Shown here one piece after another: positions 36,341-44,913 of a stretch of 64,000 bases of DNA; the first letter of the stretch is position 1, and each line of letters begins with the position of its first letter. The notes below the pieces were generated by a model. It saw only the letters and a program-made list of their open reading frames with translations. It searched no databases and was not told where the DNA came from. The position numbers and the translations under genes were made by a program. The stretch spans positions 310,001 through 374,000 of the forward strand of contig NZ_JQNF01000003.1 of the NCBI RefSeq assembly GCF_000745125.1, in the 5' to 3' direction. This DNA is from Carnobacterium jeotgali MS3 (GTDB lineage Bacteria > Bacillota > Bacilli > Lactobacillales > Carnobacteriaceae).

Positions 36341-37031
36341 AGTTAAAATAAATCATTTTCGTACTTACTAATGTGTTTAATTTATTGGAATCAAAGAAAT
36401 AATTTTCTTTGCCGCTTTTTATTTCAAGATCAATCGAGCTGATTTCTTTTTCAGCATTATAGGTCATTAGCAATCCTATTAGACCTTTCGACTGAGTCAA
36501 AATATCCAATGTGCTCAAGTCGTCTTCAATTTTTAGCTGAATCGTAAGGACTCCACTCATTAAGTCAAAATTATTCTTACTCACATCCCATTTACTAGAA
36601 AGCGCAGTATCAGATAGCGCATTTTCATTGTGGTAAAAATTGCTCATTTTTATTCCTTCACTTGTTGTTTCGGCTTTATAGTTTAATTTTTTTTCAGCGT
36701 TAGGTACTTCAGTTTGTAGAGTCGAATCTTTGTAGCTTAAAGCCGTTATTTCTTGATTCTTTTCTTTTTTCAAAGCTTTTACTTTTTCTATTAATTCTTT
36801 TTCTGTGCTGCCAGGAGTTAAAACAGCCATATAAGGTTCTTTCTTTTCCACTTGTTTTGATGAAAAAGTTGTATGATAAGCGCTGGCTAATCCATCCATT
36901 GCCTTAACATAAATAGGGTGAAACATATATCCTGATAAGAATAGGATCCATCCAAATAGTACAACTAAACTTAAACGAAGGTAAATTGTGTTCTTTTTAT
37001 TTGTAGGAGTATGCATAGTAGAAACTCTCAT
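36339..37031 (-). CDS. Membrane-anchored protein near the matrix locus, function unknown
   Basis: 230 aa. A membrane segment at about residues 20-40 (LSLVVLFGWILFLSGYMFHP) leaves an external 190-residue part that is Lys/Glu/Ser-rich with an amphipathic stretch EKELIEKVKALKKEKNQEI. The end is beta-rich. I do not recognise a family. It lies downstream of the TasA-like and 610-aa surface proteins on the same strand but behind a terminator. A link to matrix assembly is only positional. The frame opens four codons earlier at GTG. Confidence 0.7.
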   Translation of the reverse strand: MRVSTMHTPTNKKNTIYLRLSLVVLFGWILFLSGYMFHPIYVKAMDGLASAYHTTFSSKQVEKKEPYMAVLTPGSTEKELIEKVKALKKEKNQEITALSYKDSTLQTEVPNAEKKLNYKAETTSEGIKMSNFYHNENALSDTALSSKWDVSKNNFDLMSGVLTIQLKIEDDLSTLDILTQSKGLIGLLMTYNAEKEISSIDLEIKSGKENYFFDSNKLNTLVSTKMIYFN

Positions 37032-37248
37032 AAAAAACACCACTTTCTCTTATCTAATTTTAATTTATTATATACAAAAAATATACTACTTTTTGCTTAA
37101 AATGTCGCGTTTTTTGTTTAAACGGGATATTAACATCATTTTTATACAATGAAGCCCTTACATTTATTGAAATATCATGTCAAGATTTTTATCTATTACT
37201 ACTATAATCGGCATAAAGTTTTATTTATTAAGTCTTATTTAAAAAAAA

Positions 37249-37299
37249 ATGCAAAAAAAAGAGAACTAGACGAATTCGTCTAGTTCTCTTTTTTTGCAT
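37249..37299 (-). terminator. Terminator after the 610-aa surface protein gene
   Basis: An almost perfect palindrome: GAGAACTAGACGAA and its complement, extended by A8/T7 and GC ends. It could work in both directions. Confidence 0.85.
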
Positions 37300-37302
37300 T
37301 TT

Positions 37303-39135
37303 TTAATTATTTATCTCTTGTTTTGCTTCAGTGGCAGATTCATCTAATTTTTCTTTAGTAGTAATATTTTTTTCTTTCCATTCAGCAGTACTCTCAACAA
37401 CTGATGAATTAATGTCTTCTTCAACTTCTTTTGTTTTTTCAATAACTTTTTCTTCAGTAACTTTTTCTTCAGTAACTTTCTCAACTGAAGTTTCACCTTT
37501 TGAATCACTTGTCAAAGAGCTTTTTGCTGATGAACTTTGTTCTTCTTCAGCGATTTTCGTATCTATTTGTTGACTATTATTTTCCTCTACTAAAGGAACT
37601 TTCATTGACCTCATATTTGTAGATTGAGATTTAATCTCATTTATTAGTTTTCGAGATATGATCAATGTATTGCCTGTATCTCCTGTAATTTTTACATTCA
37701 AGACAGCATTATTTAATGTTTCGTTAGACATTAACCACAAAGAGAATGTCTTATCCGGATTTAGCAAAGAAACTATTTGTTTCTCCTTTCCTCCTTGTAC
37801 TTCAATGCCAATATCTTTTGCATTAATTTGAACATCTTTGAAGTTTATAGGGTCTGCCGATTCAGGATTAGTTGTATTAAATCTTTTAAAAGTCAAATTC
37901 ACTTTATCTTTCGTTAATTTAATTGGCAATTGAGCATACTTCGTATACGCACCATTTATAGGTAAAACTAAATCAGAACTTAAAACTAATCGTGTAGCAA
38001 AAAATTGATCATAAGTATGTGAATTGTCATAATAACCGTATTTTTGGTTTTCATACATGCCATATTTTTGAATCTCAATATTTAAACTTAGTTCGAACCT
38101 GTCTTTATTTGCATAATTAAGGGAAGAATCCGAATTAGATGGATCGTAGGAATAACTTTCGTCCAATTCAAAAGTGATAACTATGCCATGATGCTCTTCA
38201 TTCAGTTCTATAGATTTAGATTTGATAGCTTCATTACCTGTGGACAGTTGAGAAATAATATATGTCGGTTTGTTTTCTTTTGTACCATTATTTTTAGTAA
38301 CTGTAGTTGTTAAGGGTACATTATCTGGTAATTGAATGTATAAAGTAGCCTTATTCAAATTCTTGATATCCCTTGTTGTTGAATTAAAACTATTGTAGGT
38401 TTCACTAAACAGCATTTTCATATTTTTTAAACTATAACTATATTTTCCATGTATAGCTTCTACAAAAGTACTTTTATCTGGCCAATAACTTTTTTCTTCA
38501 TTTGTTTTTGGAACAAGCCTAACTGTGTTCTCTAATATTTCTTCATCAGAAAACAGTTGATCATTTGCATTTACTGCATTTGCTTGAATCAATCTGAACG
38601 TGACGCTAACTTTTATTTTTTCATCTTTTGTAGGAGCAGTACTTTTATAACTCACTTTGATAGGCATTTCACCTTTTGAATTAGGTTCCAGGATTACTTC
38701 TTTACTATTTGAGTCTTTAGCAAAGATGAAGCTGTTTGTATTTAAAGATGCTGAACTTGCAGTTACCTCTTTCGCTACAGTCCCAAAATTAATGGTTACT
38801 GAAGTATCTTTTAGTTCCGCAGAAGTCACTGTTGCTCCATTTTCTTTTGTTATATTGACCTTATAGCCTAACTTCGCGGATAAACTACCCTCATTTACCA
38901 GTTTACTTGAAGCAATTAAAATAGAATCACCTTCAGTAAAACTTGCAGCAGTAATATTAGAGGTGTCCTTTGTTACTAAACTTACTGTACCTAACTCTAA
39001 TTTGATACCCATACTTACACTTGCTGTGTCACTAAATATTGCTTGTACTTTTGACGAAGGAGATAGTACAAAAAAAACCGAACAAATCAAACTGATCTTA
39101 ATTAAAACAATTAAACAAGTTTTTAATTTTTTCAT
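37303..39135 (-). CDS. Large secreted protein with SipW-type signal peptide
   Basis: 610 aa. The signal peptide (residues 1-32) ends SSKVQA and is followed by IFSDTASVSMGIKLELGTVS, very like the post-cleavage start of TasA/CalY proteins (FSDT...GT). Residues 35-190 resemble one TasA-like domain; the middle 300 residues are unassigned, with beta-rich segments. The last 100 residues are low-complexity Ser/Glu/Lys with the repeat EKVTEEKVTEEKVIEK. No LPXTG, LysM or other anchor is present. GGGGGAG lies upstream of the ATG. It follows the TasA-like gene by 122 nt and is a likely second matrix component. Confidence 0.75.
   Translation of the reverse strand: MKKLKTCLIVLIKISLICSVFFVLSPSSKVQAIFSDTASVSMGIKLELGTVSLVTKDTSNITAASFTEGDSILIASSKLVNEGSLSAKLGYKVNITKENGATVTSAELKDTSVTINFGTVAKEVTASSASLNTNSFIFAKDSNSKEVILEPNSKGEMPIKVSYKSTAPTKDEKIKVSVTFRLIQANAVNANDQLFSDEEILENTVRLVPKTNEEKSYWPDKSTFVEAIHGKYSYSLKNMKMLFSETYNSFNSTTRDIKNLNKATLYIQLPDNVPLTTTVTKNNGTKENKPTYIISQLSTGNEAIKSKSIELNEEHHGIVITFELDESYSYDPSNSDSSLNYANKDRFELSLNIEIQKYGMYENQKYGYYDNSHTYDQFFATRLVLSSDLVLPINGAYTKYAQLPIKLTKDKVNLTFKRFNTTNPESADPINFKDVQINAKDIGIEVQGGKEKQIVSLLNPDKTFSLWLMSNETLNNAVLNVKITGDTGNTLIISRKLINEIKSQSTNMRSMKVPLVEENNSQQIDTKIAEEEQSSSAKSSLTSDSKGETSVEKVTEEKVTEEKVIEKTKEVEEDINSSVVESTAEWKEKNITTKEKLDESATEAKQEINN
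37443..37487. repeat. 15-bp tandem repeat inside the surface protein gene
   Basis: Two perfect copies of TAACTTTTTCTTCAG and a degenerate third encode the EKVTEE-type repeats of the 610-aa protein's C-terminal tail. Being in frame, copy changes would only lengthen or shorten the tail. Confidence 0.8.
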
Positions 39136-39257
39136 ATCTAATCTCCCCCTTACTTTATAAAAAAATTTCTTAAGAAAAAACGATTAGATAATTTCCTAAC
39201 CGTTTTCTCGAAAGTCTAGCATCTTTTAATATATCCATTATTAAAATTTATTTCATT

Positions 39258-39908
39258 TTATTTTTTATTTGTTTGTACAGCGTTCACGCTAAATACATTT
39301 TTTAAATAATTTACAGTAGTTTTATTACCTGGAAGAAATTCTTTATGTGAAGGGTTATATGAATCGGCAACAGTTGGATCAACAGTAATAGTTACTGTAA
39401 ATTCTTTTTTATCAACTATTCCATCTTTCTTACCTTCAAGGTTAAAATTTTCTTCTAAATCATGTATTTTGATTGTAAACGGACCATCTGAATAATTAAC
39501 ATCATTTTTAACTGATGAAAGTGGAACTGGTATATTTGCTAATTTCAAATTCACCTTTGTATCAAGTGAACCTGTATTTTCAATAATATACGTTTTTGTA
39601 AATGAATCACCAGGTCGAACATTTGTAATATTTCCAGCATCTGCAATAGAACCATCTGAAGCAACATTTGCACCTAATTTATCATTTACATCTAGTTTAG
39701 ATGTTGTTGTAGCAATTGGTTCATATTTCCAATCAGTTGTATTTTCAGTTGAAATTTTTACATCACCCAATGACAATTGAATATCTCCTTGTATATCAGC
39801 ACTATTTGAAAAGAAAGCACGTGTTCCGTATGCTGCTACACTGATGATTAATAACGTTCCTAATAAGATTGGTAATTTTTTCATTCTGCTTTTTGATGTT
39901 TTTTTCAT
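39258..39908 (-). CDS. TasA/CalY-family biofilm-matrix protein
   Basis: 216 aa. The basic N-terminus, hydrophobic core (residues 11-28) and GTRAFFSNSADIQGD junction form the long SipW-dependent signal peptide type. The mature part has NVRPGDSFTKTYIIENTGSL, the conserved TasA pattern in which a donated beta strand pairs between subunits, and ends FSVNAVQTNKK. Such proteins polymerise into extracellular fibres. The ribosome binding site GGAGGAG is intact, but an insertion sequence begins 27 nt before the start codon and cuts the gene off from its promoter. Its processing enzyme is encoded at 42179. Confidence 0.82.
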   Translation of the reverse strand: MKKTSKSRMKKLPILLGTLLIISVAAYGTRAFFSNSADIQGDIQLSLGDVKISTENTTDWKYEPIATTTSKLDVNDKLGANVASDGSIADAGNITNVRPGDSFTKTYIIENTGSLDTKVNLKLANIPVPLSSVKNDVNYSDGPFTIKIHDLEENFNLEGKKDGIVDKKEFTVTITVDPTVADSYNPSHKEFLPGNKTTVNYLKNVFSVNAVQTNKK

Positions 39909-39934
39909 TTTATATTCTCCTCCAGTTATCTTTT

Positions 39935-41608
39935 CCTGAATAATTCATAGAATTTCTGAAACTCTATTAAAAGCTTATTAACGCACGGTTCTTCTTTTCT
40001 TTTACCGCACCCTTTGGGTGTACAAAAAGAACCCCAATCTGCTATGGTTAAAGTGTCTAAACTAAACCAAGAAAGGGGTTCTCTCAATGGCTACATTACA
40101 GGAAAAACACGTAAAATTCAACTCTAAAATGGTGGTGTCAAACACCGGTGGTAATCTTTCGTCAGATGCCGGTCTCATCTTGGTGAAGGAATTCATGAAT
40201 TCGCTTGGATTTTATTCGTTCGCGAAGCAATTCCTCCACTTCAATGAGGACCGTATTTATTGGACTCATGACAACATCTCCCTGCTCGAACAGCTGCTCT
40301 TCCAGTTGATTGCCGGATATTCCGCAGATTCATCCGCCAATCTCTTGAAGGAAGATCCCATTTTTCGGTTGGTTTTGGATAAGGAAGCCATCGCCTCCCA
40401 GGCCTCGCTATCCCGCTTCTGGGACCGGATCAGCGAGGAGAACATTGCACAGTTCCAGGAACTGAACCAAGCCATGCTGGACAAGGTCCGCATGGAACGG
40501 AACAATACCCAAATGATCATCGATTTAGATTCCACACATTCGGATACGTTCGGGAATCAAGAAAAGACTGAGTACAATGCCCATTACGGCACACAGGGCT
40601 ATCATCCGTTGGTAGCCTTCGATGGCCTTACGGGAGACTTTCTGAAAGCAGAACTTCGTTCTGGAAATGTGTATACGTCAAAAGGTGTAAAAGATTTTCT
40701 GGCACCGATGCTCATACATTACCGTCAAGTCCTTCCCTGCACTGATATTTTGGTCCGGGGAGACAGCGGCTTTGCGACGCCCGAGGTCTATGATACGTGT
40801 GAATCCAACGAAAGTTTCTATGTCATCCGCCTGAAATCAAATAAAGTCGTGGAAAAACTAGCGGAAACCTTTGTCCTGGTTGGGGACGACCATCCCTGGG
40901 AGGAAAGGGAAGTCCACTACTATTCCGCGTTCTATCAAGCCAATAGCTGGTCCCAAAAACGTCGAATCTGTATCAAATCGACTCGGGAATCGAATCAGCT
41001 GGTGTTCAGTCACGAGTACGTGGTCACTAATTTTCACGAGGAACTATCCGCGAAAACCATCTTCCAGATTTACCATAAACGCGGCACCATGGAGAACTTC
41101 ATCAAGGAAGCAAAAAATGGGTTCTATTTCGACAAGACGGATAGCTCAAGCTTCTTGGAAAATCATGCACGGATGATGGTAAGCCTGTTGGCTTACAACC
41201 TGGTCAACTTCATGAAGACCATATGTCTACCTGAAAAGGAAGCGACATTCCAAGTCGACACATTGCGGCTCCGCCTGTTCAAGGTCGCGGGTAAATTAGT
41301 CCGCAGTGGCCGTAGATTGCTTTTACGGATGAGCTCCTCCCATGTCTATCAAGACTTGTTTTATCAGTTACTGGACAAAATCCAGCAACTCAGTTGGCAA
41401 GTGTAAAATAGCAATCAGCTTTTAAAAAGACATGGAATCACCAAGGGATTCGTGCGCCCAAAAACAGCTCCAGATTCCCTATCTTCGTTAAAAAAACAAA
41501 AGGAAATCTGTTTTCGCAAGTACAAACCGGTTGAAAAAAGAAAATTCAACTCAAATCGATGTATAAACGTTATTTTCCCAAAAAAATTAGATCTATGAAT
41601 TATTCAGG
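39935..41608. mobile_element. Complete IS1380-family insertion sequence, 1674 bp
   Basis: Perfect 17-bp terminal inverted repeats: CCTGAATAATTCATAGA at 39935-39951 and its complement at 41592-41608. A 5-bp target duplication CTTTT flanks the element (39930-39934 and 41609-41613). It carries one intact transposase. Base composition is clearly richer in G+C than the flanks, indicating recent arrival. Confidence 0.93.
40087..41406 (+). CDS. IS1380-family transposase
   Basis: 439 aa, full length with no frameshift. The DDE catalytic core is recognisable: IDLDSTHSDTFG (first Asp), ILVRGDSGFATPEVYD (second Asp) and YHKRGTMENFIKEAKNGFYF (Glu in the Y-(2)-R-(3)-E-(6)-K context of IS4-like/IS1380 enzymes). 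AAAGGGG lies upstream of the ATG. It is oriented opposite to the matrix genes. Codon use with many C and G third positions differs from neighbouring genes. Confidence 0.95.
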   Translation: MATLQEKHVKFNSKMVVSNTGGNLSSDAGLILVKEFMNSLGFYSFAKQFLHFNEDRIYWTHDNISLLEQLLFQLIAGYSADSSANLLKEDPIFRLVLDKEAIASQASLSRFWDRISEENIAQFQELNQAMLDKVRMERNNTQMIIDLDSTHSDTFGNQEKTEYNAHYGTQGYHPLVAFDGLTGDFLKAELRSGNVYTSKGVKDFLAPMLIHYRQVLPCTDILVRGDSGFATPEVYDTCESNESFYVIRLKSNKVVEKLAETFVLVGDDHPWEEREVHYYSAFYQANSWSQKRRICIKSTRESNQLVFSHEYVVTNFHEELSAKTIFQIYHKRGTMENFIKEAKNGFYFDKTDSSSFLENHARMMVSLLAYNLVNFMKTICLPEKEATFQVDTLRLRLFKVAGKLVRSGRRLLLRMSSSHVYQDLFYQLLDKIQQLSWQV

Positions 41609-41642
41609 CTTTTAATTATTTTCTTATATTTCAACACTCGTA

Positions 41643-41671
41643 ACTATAGTACTGGATAAAAATTAAGTCAA
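41643..41671 (-). promoter_or_regulatory. Native promoter of the TasA-like gene, separated by the IS
   Basis: Minus strand TTGACT, 17 nt, TATAGT, predicted start near 41636. Without the element the leader to the TasA-like ATG would be about 50 nt; with it the leader is about 1.7 kb and antisense to the transposase. Confidence 0.6.
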
Positions 41672-42043
41672 TCAATATAGTTTTTATTCAAAATTGTAAA
41701 TATGCATCTATTAAGATATAACTTTAGTTTGCTCTATTTAGAATATTTTTTAATTTGATAATCAAACAAATTGCATTGTGATGGCGTTTTAAATTGATAT
41801 GTTATAATATTGTGTGAAAATACTTATGATTTTAAACAAATCAATAACATTTGTTTAACTAAAAAAAGAATAATATGTATATTTCATGTATAAAAATAGC
41901 TTAAATTTTACATTATTTAACTAATAATGTTTTATTTATAGAAATATGGTTGTATTTGTTAATATTTATTGGAATTTACTAAATAATTCAGTGTTTTTAC
42001 TATTAATTTTATGTACTGCCCTAGAACACTACTTAAAAAAACA
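41672..42043. other. AT-rich region upstream of the TasA-like promoter
   Basis: About 370 bp of very AT-rich DNA with no coding frame. Such DNA is typical of H-NS-like or Rok/AbrB-type controlled promoters, but no specific operator could be identified. Confidence 0.35.
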
Positions 42044-42086
42044 AACAAAAAAATAGAAAGCGGATAACTTTATCCACTTTCTATTT
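42044..42086 (-). terminator. Terminator after sipW
   Basis: AAATAGAAAG and GGATA pair with TATCC and CTTTCTATTT across one mismatch; T7 follows on the minus strand. It shows that sipW and the TasA-like gene are separate transcripts. Confidence 0.75.
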
Positions 42087-42178
42087 AATAAATACGTTTT
42101 ATCTTGCATAAATATTTTTTTGTCAAATTTGTGACAGTTCGATAATTCTGCTTTTAGCAAACAGTTGTTTATTTAAAA

Positions 42179-42682
42179 TCACTCTTTCTCGTCTTCCTCT
42201 TTTGTCGGATAAAGGTAAAGATAAATAAGATAGACACCCATTAAAGCAACAATTATAGCAAATGCAATTGGTTTTTGTAAAAAAGTAATGATATAACCAA
42301 AATAAGGTATCCGTATTTTTTTGATACCTATATAAGAATCTTCTGTCACAAAACCTTGGTCTTGGATGTTATTAGCATCCCCTTTTGTGACTAATCCTTC
42401 TTCTGTTTTATCTACAACTCTATGGGTAACAATTTCCGAATTGTATTCAAAGGTCACAACATCTTTAATTTCAACCTCCTCGTAAGGATCCGTTTCAACA
42501 ATAATAAAATCTCCAACTGCTATTTTAGGTTCCATACTTCCACTTACTACTGTGTAGCCTTTATAGCCAAATAATCCACTGCTATCTGGAGCAGAGAAGA
42601 AACTAATTCCGGCAATTACTGCGAAAATAGATACCACTATTACGACTAGTGTTGTTCCAATAAATTTAATCGTTTTCATCAT
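42179..42682 (-). CDS. sipW: SipW-type (ER-type) signal peptidase I
   Basis: 167 aa. An N-terminal membrane helix (residues 5-25) is followed by the catalytic VVSGSMEP (Ser) and VTHRVV, where His replaces the Lys of prokaryotic-type signal peptidases, then TKGDANN. A second membrane helix lies near the C-terminus, which ends acidic. These are the features of SipW, which processes TasA/CalY precursors. GTGAGG precedes the ATG at 42682. It lies 2.2 kb from its likely substrates, on the same strand, with the IS between. Confidence 0.9.
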   Translation of the reverse strand: MMKTIKFIGTTLVVIVVSIFAVIAGISFFSAPDSSGLFGYKGYTVVSGSMEPKIAVGDFIIVETDPYEEVEIKDVVTFEYNSEIVTHRVVDKTEEGLVTKGDANNIQDQGFVTEDSYIGIKKIRIPYFGYIITFLQKPIAFAIIVALMGVYLIYLYLYPTKEEDEKE

Positions 42683-42775
42683 TTGATTCCTCACCATCTT
42701 CATATTTCATTAAAGATAGCATATCTTATCTAGTAAATCTATCTCGGTTTTTCTAAAGCAAACAAAAGTCACGAA

Positions 42776-43900
42776 TTATTCGTAAAAAATATCGTTTTCT
42801 ATACTTGCATGATATTCATTTTCTAATTGGTTTTTAGATAAGTTTGGTCGAACAACATACAATGAATTAGACGTATAGTAAGCATTCGTCAATCCTACAG
42901 CTACACTATCAATGAGGGATTTTCCTTGAAATCTACTATGAATGACACCCGCACAAAAGGCTTCATTTATACCCCAATTGTAGTGGTCATCTCGATTACT
43001 TGAATAATTGATGATATGGATTCCTTTTTCCTGGTTGCCAAAAGCAACTTTGGTACTTCCTTTTGAGATAACAACGTTTTCAAGCCCTTTGTCTAACCAT
43101 TTTTTCACAGCACTTCTAAGGTCTTCATCTGTATCAATAGTCATATCAAAATAAGTTGCAGTTTCGTTATGCTTCGTAATTATTACTCTTATTCCATCTA
43201 AATAACTTGGAAGATTAACTAGACGTTGAACTGAGACAGTTAATAAAGCAACAGGAATATTATATTTAATGGCGTATCCATTTATAAATTCAATAGTCTC
43301 TTTGGGACAATTCAAATCTATGATGATATATTTTGAGCGTTTCAATACCGAAAGATGTTTATTAAGCCATTCAGGTGTCATTCTATCAAAGATATCGACT
43401 TCTGCTAAACCTAAGACCATATCCCCATTTTTATCGATTACCTCCATAAATGTTCCTGAAGGGCAACCTTCAATCGTATCAACCGCTTTAATATTCATAA
43501 AATGTTCTGAATGGCTCTCAATCATTTTGCCTTCTACGTCATTTCCAACTACAGAAAACAGCATGACTTTATCTTCCAAACGGCCTAAATTTTCTCCAAC
43601 GTTACGTGCAGCTCCCCCAACATTTGTACGCGATTGTACGTTATGCGATGTTCCTTGAATCAAAGTATCTTTAACTAAATACCGTCGATCGATATTCGCT
43701 CCACCAATACAAATGATGGGTTCTTCTTCATTTAACACATAAGCTTTCCCCAACAAATAATCTTTTTTCACAAGTCCTGAAATAAGATTGGCCGTAGCTG
43801 AACGAGACAGCCCAATTGTATCAGCCAATTCTTGTTGCGGTATAAAAGGATTCTCACGAATTGATTCTAAAATTAACTTTTCTTTCTCATTAAGACCCAT
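42776..43900 (-). CDS. HTH-PfkB fusion protein with degenerate kinase site
   Basis: 374 aa. Residues 1-55 are a winged helix (EKLILESIRENPFIPQQELA then LSRSATANLISGLVKK), as in the MarR-like heads of PsuK/YeiI-type proteins. Residues 60-360 are a PfkB/ribokinase fold: ICIGGANIDRRYLVKD, NVGGAARNVGENLGRLE, and near the end GINEAFCAGVIHSR. In active kinases the last motif is GAGDAFxAG with the catalytic Asp; here it reads GINEAF, so both the anion-hole glycine and the Asp are changed. A ligand-sensing regulator is more likely than a kinase. GAGG upstream of the ATG. Confidence 0.85.
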   Translation of the reverse strand: MGLNEKEKLILESIRENPFIPQQELADTIGLSRSATANLISGLVKKDYLLGKAYVLNEEEPIICIGGANIDRRYLVKDTLIQGTSHNVQSRTNVGGAARNVGENLGRLEDKVMLFSVVGNDVEGKMIESHSEHFMNIKAVDTIEGCPSGTFMEVIDKNGDMVLGLAEVDIFDRMTPEWLNKHLSVLKRSKYIIIDLNCPKETIEFINGYAIKYNIPVALLTVSVQRLVNLPSYLDGIRVIITKHNETATYFDMTIDTDEDLRSAVKKWLDKGLENVVISKGSTKVAFGNQEKGIHIINYSSNRDDHYNWGINEAFCAGVIHSRFQGKSLIDSVAVGLTNAYYTSNSLYVVRPNLSKNQLENEYHASIENDIFYE

Positions 43901-44156
43901 AAGTGTTTATTCCTCTCTTATTGCTTCTTCCTACTTTGCTATTCTTTCAAAAAGATAATCATTTCTTAATTTTCTAAGTTGTAACTTCCTTAATAGTTAT
44001 TATAAACCATCTTATATCAGATAGCATTTCATATGGTTCTCTTTATGTAGTAACACATCTTTTGAAGAAACTTTAAATATCGAACTCAAACTATACTTAA
44101 TATATTAGTCTACATAGCATTTATTTTCAATTTACTTTTCTTCAGTATTCAATAAA
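43901..44156. other. Intergenic region upstream of the HTH-PfkB gene
   Basis: AT-rich leader between two same-strand transcripts. No gene, operator or clear promoter could be assigned. Confidence 0.35.
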
Positions 44157-44206
44157 AAAAGCAAAAAAACCAATTTATCTTAAAATAAATTGGTTTTTTT
44201 GCTTTT
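44157..44206. terminator. Bidirectional terminator after the PII-like gene
   Basis: A 22-bp near-perfect stem (AAAAGCAAAAAAACCAATTT and its complement) with a 6-nt loop, immediately downstream of the DUF1538-PII operon. Confidence 0.85.
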
Positions 44207-44244
44207 AAAATAGTTAAATTTAAACGCCGAACTCCGCATCCTTA

Positions 44245-44913
44245 TTAAAATAGGCCTCTTGTGTTGGTTACGTCTACTGTGAAGAGTACGCCGTTTCCGG
44301 GTTGTTCAATTTTTAGTGCGTTACTAATTGATGCCACTACAGCATCTGTTGTGTGTTGTTCTGTAAGGATCATTACGACTTCTTTTTCTGGTTCGATGTC
44401 CATTGAGAAAAGTCGGCTTGTCTCGTGACTCCCAGAACCACGGGCATTGATAACCGTTCCTCCTTGAGACCCAGCTGCAACAGCCGCGTCAATAACTTCT
44501 TCTGCTTGACCACGATCAACAATCGTAAATATAGCTTGATGCATATTATCCTCAACCTTTCTGCCGTGAGCATCTTGATTATAGACACAATTCCGGTTTC
44601 CTAATAAGTTTGCAAGAGGGATCGTAAATGCAATTCCTCTATTTCTTTTTTTTAATTGTAATTTTTCAGTTAATGCTTCCAATGCTTCTTCAGCTGTATC
44701 TTTTCGAGCAGCCATCATTAAAATTTCTTTTCTTACTTCTTCCAGACCAAAAAACTTTAATGCTGAATTTGATGCTGTGCCTAAACCTCGAAAAACGGTT
44801 CCTCCTGATACACCCGTCTTCTTAGCAATTTGCAAGGCTCTACTACCTACACCCTTATTGACAACTAAGAAAAGCAAATCATAGTCTATACCTTCAATTA
44901 CTGTATTACTCAT
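44245..44913 (-). CDS. Tandem PII-like (P-II family) regulator
   Basis: 222 aa holding two PII-like ferredoxin folds. Repeat one (residues about 8-105) carries KKTGVSGGTVFRGLGTAS and EEVRKEILMMAARKD; repeat two (about 120-220) carries AAGSQGGTVINARGSGSHET and EPEKEVVMILTEQHTT. Both keep the GGT-V-x(2-3)-RG-x-G region of PII proteins. The ATG at 44913 overlaps the DUF1538 stop (ATGAGTAA), so the two are translationally coupled. PII proteins bind ATP/ADP and metabolites and gate membrane transporters such as AmtB. The role here is inferred. Confidence 0.88.
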   Translation of the reverse strand: MSNTVIEGIDYDLLFLVVNKGVGSRALQIAKKTGVSGGTVFRGLGTASNSALKFFGLEEVRKEILMMAARKDTAEEALEALTEKLQLKKRNRGIAFTIPLANLLGNRNCVYNQDAHGRKVEDNMHQAIFTIVDRGQAEEVIDAAVAAGSQGGTVINARGSGSHETSRLFSMDIEPEKEVVMILTEQHTTDAVVASISNALKIEQPGNGVLFTVDVTNTRGLF

